A DNA stretch of 64,000 nt from a virus: positions 1-64,000 of the IMG/VR virus record IMGVR_UViG_3300046501_000558. One strand, written 5' to 3'. Shown piece by piece: positions 57,949-64,000 of the stretch. A program made the translations under genes and the position numbers. Position 1 is the stretch's first letter. Each line of letters opens with the position of its first letter. The notes under the pieces were generated by a model. It saw only the letters and a program-made list of their open reading frames with translations, searched no databases and was not told the DNA's origin.

Positions 57949-58587
57949 ATGTGGGGTTTGATTGCACGAGGATTAGCGACCGCTGGCGCGAGAGTTGCCG
58001 CCCCTGCTGCTGGTGAAGTTGTAGCGACTCAAGGTGGGCGGGTGATTGCTACTGAAGCTGCAAAGGGTATGGCTACGATTGTTTTAGCGAAAGAAGTAAG
58101 TAAAGACATAACAAAACAACAGCGTTGTAATAAATGCGAGCCTTACCAAAGAGGTAATAAACATGAAATTGAACGCTCAATGGGCAATGAAATTAATACA
58201 CAATATCAGTTCAAAATTGCCAACCTATCTAGCTATCCTTTAACGTTTAGAGTGTCCGAACCTTTTTTAAAAACGGGGAATAAAAAGCCAACTACAAAGG
58301 TCCAAGAATGGGTAGTTGGAGGGGTTTCATTTGATGGGTTATGGCCTATGGAATGTATTTTAGTTGAGGCAAAAGGAAGATATGCCCAATTTTTGGACCC
58401 TAAAATGAAAGAGTTCATTACAGATAATGTTTTTAAACTTATGGTTAAAGAAGCTAAGAGCCAAACGGCCGTTGTTTTGACGCTCAAGGGGGCTAAATTA
58501 CAATGGTATTTTTATGAAAAAGAAACCAAGGATTATGTAGATGACCTTCTTTTTAATTCGGTTCATACAATTTTTATGCCTATGTAA
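57949..58587 (+). CDS. Tox-REase-5 nuclease toxin
   Basis: 212 residues. N-terminal Ala/Gly-rich 60 residues may be a pre-toxin region. The Tox-REase-5 domain at ~85-212 shows EWVVGGVSFDG (Asp129), ILVEAKGRYAQF (Glu140, Lys142), the PD-(D/E)xK nuclease core, and LKGAKLQWYFYEKE further on. Such toxins cut DNA in target cells after type VI delivery. All catalytic residues appear intact. Confidence 0.85.
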   Translation: MWGLIARGLATAGARVAAPAAGEVVATQGGRVIATEAAKGMATIVLAKEVSKDITKQQRCNKCEPYQRGNKHEIERSMGNEINTQYQFKIANLSSYPLTFRVSEPFLKTGNKKPTTKVQEWVVGGVSFDGLWPMECILVEAKGRYAQFLDPKMKEFITDNVFKLMVKEAKSQTAVVLTLKGAKLQWYFYEKETKDYVDDLLFNSVHTIFMPM

Positions 58588-58601
58588 AACAGGAAATTAA
58601 A

Positions 58602-59294
58602 ATGAAAAAGTTTTTCGTTAGTACACGTATACCCAAAGCGCTTGGTAATTCATCTTCGGAAATTGAATCCCAATTAAAAATACTAGACAAAATAGTTAGA
58701 GAAATATCTGTCATTGATCCTATTTTTGCTAATTGGTATGTCAATAATTATGATGAGACTGCACCTGAAGCGCCTTTAGAATATTCGTTCCCTTCAGACC
58801 AAGGATTTCAATATCTTTTTGATAAAAAAAGTGCTGACCAATTTGAAAGCTTCTCATTATGGAATGGCTCAGAAGAAAATAATGATTATGCCAGTATAGA
58901 TTTGAGTAACCTTGGCCTACTCCTGAAATTTCAGAAAGTCCTATCAGCTGATCAAATTGTTCAAATTTTTGAAGTGCTTTTAAAATATTTAAAAATTGAT
59001 TATTTATATGTAAATTATAAATTTTTTAAAGATATTAATGTTTTTGAACATCGTTTACCTACGACCTCAATTTGCTATGTCTCTTTAAATGTAGCCGCTG
59101 ACTATCTCCCACATCTTTATAAAAAAGTAGATGTAGATAATGAAAATAATAAAGGTACAATCTTGGTATTTGATGAAAATTGGGTTTCTGAAACTGAAGA
59201 TTTAAAGAAAAAAGTGCAAGAAAATTCTATTGCTCTAATAGAGGTCGGTGCAATTCCTGAAGCTATGATCCCTGATTCTTTTTATTTAAACTAA
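58602..59294 (+). CDS. Imm52-like immunity protein
   Basis: 230 residues, acidic, following the toxin by 14 bp with AGGA ribosome site before ATG 58602. The N-terminal KKFFVSTRIPKALGNSSSEI and an ANWYVNNY segment resemble the Imm52 family, which is known to pair with Tox-REase-5. Self-protection in cells carrying this element. Family call moderate. Confidence 0.65.
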   Translation: MKKFFVSTRIPKALGNSSSEIESQLKILDKIVREISVIDPIFANWYVNNYDETAPEAPLEYSFPSDQGFQYLFDKKSADQFESFSLWNGSEENNDYASIDLSNLGLLLKFQKVLSADQIVQIFEVLLKYLKIDYLYVNYKFFKDINVFEHRLPTTSICYVSLNVAADYLPHLYKKVDVDNENNKGTILVFDENWVSETEDLKKKVQENSIALIEVGAIPEAMIPDSFYLN

Positions 59295-59345
59295 ATCATT
59301 GTAAATTAAGTCTATAATCACTTAAAAATATGCATTGGAATATAT

Positions 59346-59897
59346 ATGCTACTTCAAAATTTACATATTGATGTAAAAGTAATTGCTTTTGATCAAGCGA
59401 GACTAACAACCATTTATTCTTTAAATAAAGATAGTAACGGCGAAATTTTTAATGGTGAAATCAAAGTAGTCGATGCAGATTTGCAAAGTGAAAGCGCCGT
59501 ATCTGGTTTGGTTGAATTAACACCTAAGCTTTTAGGGTTAAGTATTATTCCTTTTGATACTCATACAGATGAAGCTTATACAAACTTTAAGAATGAATTT
59601 AGCAAAGGTCTATTAATAGCTCATAAGCACTCAATTGATGACTTTAAGATTATAGTTTCTCAAGCTGGCTATAACTTTAAGCTGAATGGAATTGAAAGCA
59701 CTAAAATTCAAAGATTTAAAGCCGGCGATAAAGTGATGATGGTCGGTAGTCATGAAGCAACTTTTCCGGAAAATGAATCTAAAGTTTGGACGTGTCTAAA
59801 TGATAGTTTCATTGATAAAGGTAAAGACGAGTGTGTTCACTTAGAAGGCTTTAGTGGAGCATATTTTTGTAAATACTTAGCTTTGGTTAAAAGTTAA
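59346..59897 (+). CDS. Unknown protein downstream of the immunity gene
   Basis: 183 residues, soluble, mixed alpha/beta; no family. Same direction and 51 bp after the Imm52-like gene, so it may be a second immunity or an unrelated gene at the module's end. Confidence 0.5.
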   Translation: MLLQNLHIDVKVIAFDQARLTTIYSLNKDSNGEIFNGEIKVVDADLQSESAVSGLVELTPKLLGLSIIPFDTHTDEAYTNFKNEFSKGLLIAHKHSIDDFKIIVSQAGYNFKLNGIESTKIQRFKAGDKVMMVGSHEATFPENESKVWTCLNDSFIDKGKDECVHLEGFSGAYFCKYLALVKS

Positions 59898-59948
59898 TAT
59901 TTTAGGCACTATTGCAGGCAGCACACGCTTTATTCTTCAAGTACACCA

Positions 59949-60191
59949 ATGATTGATTTAGACGAAAGTCACCCCTTAACTCCTAAGCAGCTCGAACAGA
60001 TTGGAAATTAGCTATTTGGTGAGAAATATAAAATAGCTTTGGCCTACTTTTTGAGTGTAGATAGACGGCTTATCAATCATTGGTTAGATAGGGATCGGTC
60101 GATACCTGCTGGTATAAGAGATGAAATCATTAAGCTTTTAAATCTAAAAATTGAGTATATGGCTAAGCAATTAAAAAAAGAAAATGAGTAA
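59949..60191 (+). pseudogene. Broken HTH regulator gene with an in-frame amber codon
   Basis: ATG 59949 to TAA 60191 would encode 80 residues, but codon 21 is TAG (60009-60011). With that codon read as Gln the product is QLEQIGNQLFGEKYKIALAY then a helix-turn-helix (SVDRRLINHWLDRDRSIPAG), an XRE-like small regulator. A single CAG to TAG change explains it. The rest of 59898-60308 shows no other gene. Confidence 0.7.
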
Positions 60192-60308
60192 ATTAACGAA
60201 AAAATGAACTTTCTTCTTAGACTGAAATACCACTCATCGGCTTAATTTGAAATCTACAAAAACACCCCTTACGATTCACTTGAATATGTTACGTAATCAA
60301 GTTTTATC

Positions 60309-61604
60309 ATGGAAAAAAAGGTCTTCGCTCTCGCTGATATCAACAACGCATACTGCAGTTGTGAGAGAGTTTTTAATCCTAAATTATTGGGTAAGCCTTT
60401 GATTATATTGAGTAATAATGATGGATGTGCAATAAGTCGTTCAGATGAGGCCAAAAAAATTGGCATAAAAATGGGGGTTCCACTCTTCAAATTAAAAGAC
60501 ATTATCAAAGAACATAATGTAATTGTTCATTCGAGTAATTTTCCTGTTTACGCTGAAATGTCTCGCCGTTTTATGAATGTGTTAGCCGAATTTGTGGGCG
60601 ACAAAGAAACAGAAATTTATTCTATTGATGAATGTTTTCTTGATTTAACGACCTTCCAAAATTTATATGATTTAACAGACTACACAAGAATAATGAAAAA
60701 CCGAGTCTATCAGTATCTTGGTTTACCTATTTGCATTGGCATTGGCCGTACGAAAACTGAAGCAAAGCTTGCAAATTTTATTGCGAAAAAAAACAAACAT
60801 TACAAAGGTATATGCAATCTACTTGATATAGATTTAACTAATCTTGAAGCTATTTACCAAAGTATACCAGTTGATGAGGTGTGGGGTATTGGCTCTCAAC
60901 ATGCGAAAAAATTGCACGCTATGGGGCTAAATACTGTTTATGACTTAGCTGTGAGTGCTAACCCCCAACATATACAACAATTGTTCTCAGTCGTAGTAAA
61001 ACGTACTGTTTTGGAGTTACAAGGTACTGCATGCATTGAGCTTGAACATACTAAACCTGATCAGAAACAGATTATTTGTTCCCGTGCATTTGGCCGTCCG
61101 GTTATGAACATTGATGATTTAGGTGAAGCGATATCGCTCTATACACAAATCGCAGTGAGAAGGCTTAGAAAACAAGGTCTACTTTGTGGAGCAATAACAA
61201 CTTTTGCACATTCAAACCCATTCGACGAAAACGTTAAATTTTTTAGGTCCACGGCGTCGATTGGTATGCCCACACCTACTGATAGCGCGATTATTTTGGT
61301 AAAAGCTGCAATGCATACGCTACCAAAACTTTTCAAAGATGATATTGCATTCAAAAAATGTGGTGTATTACTTACGGCGTTAGAGCCCAAGACTGGCTAT
61401 ATTCATGATTTACTTATTGATCTTGATTTCATTGAACAACAAGAAAACATAATGAAAGCTTTTGATAAAATTACCGATCGTTTTGGCAAGAAGAAAATCG
61501 GAATTGGCAGCTGTGTTTTGCCTGATAGAAACTGGTCAATGAATCAACAATACAAGACTCAAAATTATTTCAGTTTGGAAGGTCTGCCGCTAATAAACAA
61601 CTAA
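60309..61604 (+). CDS. umuC: UmuC-like Y-family DNA polymerase
   Basis: 431 residues. Catalytic acids Asp10 (FALADINNAYCSCERVF), Asp107 and Glu108 (YSIDECFLDL) are present. The little-finger and helix-hairpin region (VWGIGSQHAKKLHAMGLNTV) and the C-terminal domain with PIDRLP-like loops are intact. It is the UmuC/RumB subfamily, the error-prone polymerase V that copies damaged DNA. No umuD is next to it; it would rely on a host or distant UmuD. Confidence 0.9.
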   Translation: MEKKVFALADINNAYCSCERVFNPKLLGKPLIILSNNDGCAISRSDEAKKIGIKMGVPLFKLKDIIKEHNVIVHSSNFPVYAEMSRRFMNVLAEFVGDKETEIYSIDECFLDLTTFQNLYDLTDYTRIMKNRVYQYLGLPICIGIGRTKTEAKLANFIAKKNKHYKGICNLLDIDLTNLEAIYQSIPVDEVWGIGSQHAKKLHAMGLNTVYDLAVSANPQHIQQLFSVVVKRTVLELQGTACIELEHTKPDQKQIICSRAFGRPVMNIDDLGEAISLYTQIAVRRLRKQGLLCGAITTFAHSNPFDENVKFFRSTASIGMPTPTDSAIILVKAAMHTLPKLFKDDIAFKKCGVLLTALEPKTGYIHDLLIDLDFIEQQENIMKAFDKITDRFGKKKIGIGSCVLPDRNWSMNQQYKTQNYFSLEGLPLINN

Positions 61605-61662
61605 AAAACAGATAGTTAAATGTCATATTTGGTCAATGTAATATATTTTATTCTTAACTATA

Positions 61663-62088
61663 TTGATCAAAAAACATCAGCTTAATTTAGTTTTGGATAA
61701 ACTCATGGGAAAAAACGGTGTACCTTTGGGCCTTATTATTTTTGGTCTATTATCTGTTGCGGTAATATATTCAATTGCTCAATTTTTTCAAGATTCTTTT
61801 ACTTTGAGCGATTCAATTGCTTTACTTGTCGGTCTAAAATTTAGCGTTTTTGTAGTACTGATCGGCTTACTTTCAATAGGGTTTAACAGTGTTTTTACTG
61901 TTCTGTTTACCGTTGCCATTCCTACTTCAATTTTTTGGTATCGACCGATACTGAATGAAAAAGCATTACAAACTTTTGAAAAAACACTAGAAATGCCTTT
62001 CTACGGAACAAATAATGGTCAAATTATAATATCTTTAGTTATCGCATTAGCGTCCTATGGTTTTTGGATATATAAAAAATCTAAGTGA
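61663..62088 (+). CDS. Small membrane protein, paralogue 1
   Basis: 141 residues (TTG 61663; ATG 61705 is an alternative start). Three or four hydrophobic segments (LIIFGLLSVAVIYSIAQFF, ALLVGLKFSVFVVLIGLLSI, SVFTVLFTVAIPTSIFW). The C-terminal W-Y-R-P-I-L ... NNGQIIISLVIALASYGFWI resembles the next membrane gene. Function unknown. Confidence 0.55.
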   Translation: MIKKHQLNLVLDKLMGKNGVPLGLIIFGLLSVAVIYSIAQFFQDSFTLSDSIALLVGLKFSVFVVLIGLLSIGFNSVFTVLFTVAIPTSIFWYRPILNEKALQTFEKTLEMPFYGTNNGQIIISLVIALASYGFWIYKKSK

Positions 62089-62103
62089 GCATAAACAAGT
62101 ATT

Positions 62104-62134
62104 AAAAAAGCCCTCATTTTGAGGGCTTTTTTAT
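62104..62134 (+). terminator. Terminator
   Basis: AAAAAAGCCCTC / GAGGGCTTTTTT, strong stem with T run. Confidence 0.9.
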
Positions 62135-62215
62135 AAAGTAAAAGTTAATATTAGCCAGTGTATTATATGTTTTTATAAAGTATATTCCGCCAAAATTACT
62201 TTATACCTATTAGAA

Positions 62216-62599
62216 ATGTTAAACGTATCAAATCCAGCAAATATCATCGTTATTACTATTGTTTTACTAATGACATTAATAAATACAATAACCTTTAATT
62301 TTTGGGAATTGATAGGAATCGATATCTATACAAGCCATCAGGTCTTATTTAATACCCTCATTTATGCAGTTGTTACAGGTCTGTTCAGCTTCAAATTTCG
62401 GTATACCGTTAAAGTCCGTACATCCTTAATTCTTTCATTACCTATCTATTTTTTTTGTATACGACCAATCTTAGAATATAAAGAAAATCATTCGATTGGA
62501 GTGATTCCTATGTATGTGACACATCAAGGACAAGGATTAATTTTATTGAGTGTTTCTCTGTTGGCTTGTGCTTTGTGGGTTTATATAGCAGATACATGA
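62216..62599 (+). CDS. Small membrane protein, paralogue 2
   Basis: 127 residues with four likely membrane segments. The end (FFCIRPILEY then THQGQGLILLSVSLLACALW) lines up with paralogue 1, so the pair are probable duplicates. Function unknown. Confidence 0.55.
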   Translation: MLNVSNPANIIVITIVLLMTLINTITFNFWELIGIDIYTSHQVLFNTLIYAVVTGLFSFKFRYTVKVRTSLILSLPIYFFCIRPILEYKENHSIGVIPMYVTHQGQGLILLSVSLLACALWVYIADT

Positions 62600-62600
62600 A

Positions 62601-62629
62601 TGAAAGCCCTCATTATGAGGGCTTTCTTA
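62601..62629. terminator. Bidirectional terminator
   Basis: GAAAGCCCTCAT / ATGAGGGCTTTC between convergent stops at 62599 and 62635. Confidence 0.85.
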
Positions 62630-62634
62630 TTAGG

Positions 62635-64000
62635 CTAAAGCTGCTGCATAGCTTCATCTTCAATTAGTTTGGTGATTAGAGCGCCTAAAGCTACAGGATC
62701 AACGGGATGACCTGCCAACTTAATAGCAGCATTGACTGTACTCCAACTAACCTCAGAACTTTTAAAAATAATGGCTGGTACCATTCTTTCATTACGATCT
62801 TTAGCGAGGGTTAAACGTTCAATACCGTGGACTAAAAAGTACTTACTTCCATTTTCAAGTACAACTATAGGATCTTCGAGAGAAATTCTACTTTCTTGCA
62901 ATTTTGGGGCTTTGGCCGTGTTCACTTTACTCACCATGACATGTTCATAATGACCGTCTTGCGACCAGCTGTCATAGATACCCTTTAACTGCTTATTCTC
63001 TTCAGTAATCTGGTTAAGCCATTGGACAAACTCGTCAAAGCTGTACTGTTCAATATTACCCATACCCGAAAAATTTTCATCATAATGATTTTGGTACAGT
63101 AAAGTAGCCTCAGCTTTGCTATTCGCGCCGATAATGACTTTATGTTCATCAAAGTCACCATGTTCATCATTCTGGTGAACAACAAAAATAGGTCCCGCAT
63201 AATCCGATTGAGTACCAGGAACAACGAACACATCGACTTCATCACCATCATGGCCTAGAGAGTCTGTAAAGAATCCGTAGTGAGCTAACATTTTGGTTTC
63301 CCAAGTCTCGCCGTCAGCCCCTACCCCTGACCGTACGCTACCCGCAGGATTCTCTATATGAACATGTAATTCATTAATTTTTAACTTGCCAGTAGTGTAA
63401 TCACCACTCTGCAATTGTTGCTCATTTGGCTCTTGTCCTTGATTTAAACTGCTTGTAGCGGCAGATTGGGCAAGAATGTCATTAACACCAAGCTGGTCAT
63501 CGTCAGTGAAGTTATTAGTGCCAGAGCTACCAATACCATCAAGCAATTGAAAATTTTCATTAGAACCTATGACCATTTCAAAATCAGGATCATGGAATGC
63601 ATGCGTAAATAATGCATCCATGAATGCTTTATTTTGACTTGCTGTTTCAAGAATTTTTTTCTCTTTAATTACATGAAAGAGCTGATCGAATGCAGCATTT
63701 ACAGCTTCACGTTCAACGCCCTGCGGGTACGCAACTTCACCAACACGATTATTGCCCCCTTGTGTTGAGTAAGCTAAATAATCATTTTTACGGCCCATAG
63801 TAGCCAAACGATCTTGTAAGTATGCAGAAAACGAACGCGCAGCCATTTCAAGTTCTTGGGACCAATATTTGCCCATTTTGCCTTGATCTAAAAGTAATGC
63901 TTTATTATAAAAATCACTATGAGAATCAAAACCCTCTATAGCGATTTGTACACCGCCGTCAGCTGTAAGAGAAACGTCGCCTTTTATAAAATGGCGAGCA
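62635..64000 (-). CDS. C-terminal part of a large polyvalent protein (pyrophosphatase-like domain)
   Basis: The frame stays open to the right edge, so at least 454 residues are visible and the N-terminus is missing. An LPD1-like helical region (WSQELEMAARSFSAYLQDRL) is followed by a polar linker. A domain like the inorganic-pyrophosphatase-like domain of phage/plasmid polyvalent proteins comes next (INELHVHIENPAGSVRSG, YGFFTDSLGHDGDEVDVF, FDEHKVIIGANSKAEATLLY). Polyvalent proteins are long multi-domain proteins injected with DNA or expressed early. Stop TAG 62635. Domain calls by eye. Confidence 0.7.
   Translation of the reverse strand, partial: ARHFIKGDVSLTADGGVQIAIEGFDSHSDFYNKALLLDQGKMGKYWSQELEMAARSFSAYLQDRLATMGRKNDYLAYSTQGGNNRVGEVAYPQGVEREAVNAAFDQLFHVIKEKKILETASQNKAFMDALFTHAFHDPDFEMVIGSNENFQLLDGIGSSGTNNFTDDDQLGVNDILAQSAATSSLNQGQEPNEQQLQSGDYTTGKLKINELHVHIENPAGSVRSGVGADGETWETKMLAHYGFFTDSLGHDGDEVDVFVVPGTQSDYAGPIFVVHQNDEHGDFDEHKVIIGANSKAEATLLYQNHYDENFSGMGNIEQYSFDEFVQWLNQITEENKQLKGIYDSWSQDGHYEHVMVSKVNTAKAPKLQESRISLEDPIVVLENGSKYFLVHGIERLTLAKDRNERMVPAIIFKSSEVSWSTVNAAIKLAGHPVDPVALGALITKLIEDEAMQQL

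Noticed and set aside
44712-60011. Amber (TAG) reassigned to Gln across the element
   Set aside because: Two ambers fall where Gln would fit, but TAG is used as a real stop at TerL, parA (followed by TGA), 24296, 35739, 56172 and 62635 (which would otherwise read through a terminator). No suppressor tRNA was seen, so gene decay is simpler.
60309-61604. umuDC operon
   Set aside because: umuC is clear, but no umuD-like frame is next to it. The S24 protein at 38202 has an HTH and is a repressor, not UmuD.
1-64000. tRNA, tmRNA or rRNA genes
   Set aside because: I looked for cloverleaf and conserved core patterns by eye and saw none. An automatic scan could still find a divergent tRNA.

Overview
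The window looks like the middle of a large phage-plasmid (a temperate phage that also replicates as a plasmid) from a gammaproteobacterium, most likely Acinetobacter. The host guess is an inference from low GC, heavy TAA stop use, the Tap/Tox-REase-5/Imm52 cargo style and the general gene style; no rRNA or tRNA was found to fix it. Both outermost genes run off the window, so neither end of the element is seen.

Layout. 1-23260 (all minus strand) is a virion and packaging block: a capsid-like protein, a SWIM-finger protein, a glycine-rich tail fibre, the large terminase (split by an intein in its Walker A loop), a possible prohead protease, a putative 2OG-Fe(II) oxygenase, a tail-lysozyme protein and many small packed genes of unknown role, ending with a TerS-like protein and a VRR-NUC nuclease. 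23261-31200 is accessory: a DUF2441 protein, a HicAB toxin-antitoxin pair with a clear promoter, and two C5 cytosine methyltransferases. 31417-33510 is a plasmid origin: a Rep_3 initiator, thirteen iterons (eight on an exact 21 bp period), a DnaA box and phased A-tracts. 33511-38921 holds a Dam methylase, a DnaC-like helicase loader, a replication HTH protein and a Cro/C1-like switch. 39122-42330 holds an ERF recombinase and a ParA/ribbon-helix-helix partition pair set in GATC-rich arrays. 42347-43555 is a tyrosine integrase. 43757-52994 (minus) holds tail-sheath-like fragments, lysis genes, structural-looking genes and an ExoX-like exonuclease. 53232-64000 is accessory: a DUF4209 protein with a HEPN-type RxxxxH motif, a TetR regulator, a GC-richer hairpin island, an orphan type VI secretion cargo module, UmuC, and the end of a polyvalent protein.

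Two dispersed DNA codes stand out. First, TGATCA-containing octads are arranged so that GATC sites are separated by exact multiples of 8 bp. They form seven arrays: around parA, before the ERF gene, and upstream of three other operons. They recall the heptad arrays bound by the RHH protein omega of pSM19035, and the RHH protein at 41829-42095 is the natural candidate reader. Because each core contains GATC and the element carries its own Dam, methylation could tune them. Second, a 14 bp palindrome ATRCA-N4-TGYAT occurs perfectly at 14 sites and with one mismatch at three more, nearly all between genes, suggesting a multi-operon repressor network like that of P1 C1.

All calls rest on reading motifs by eye. 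No database search was run, and counts were made by hand.
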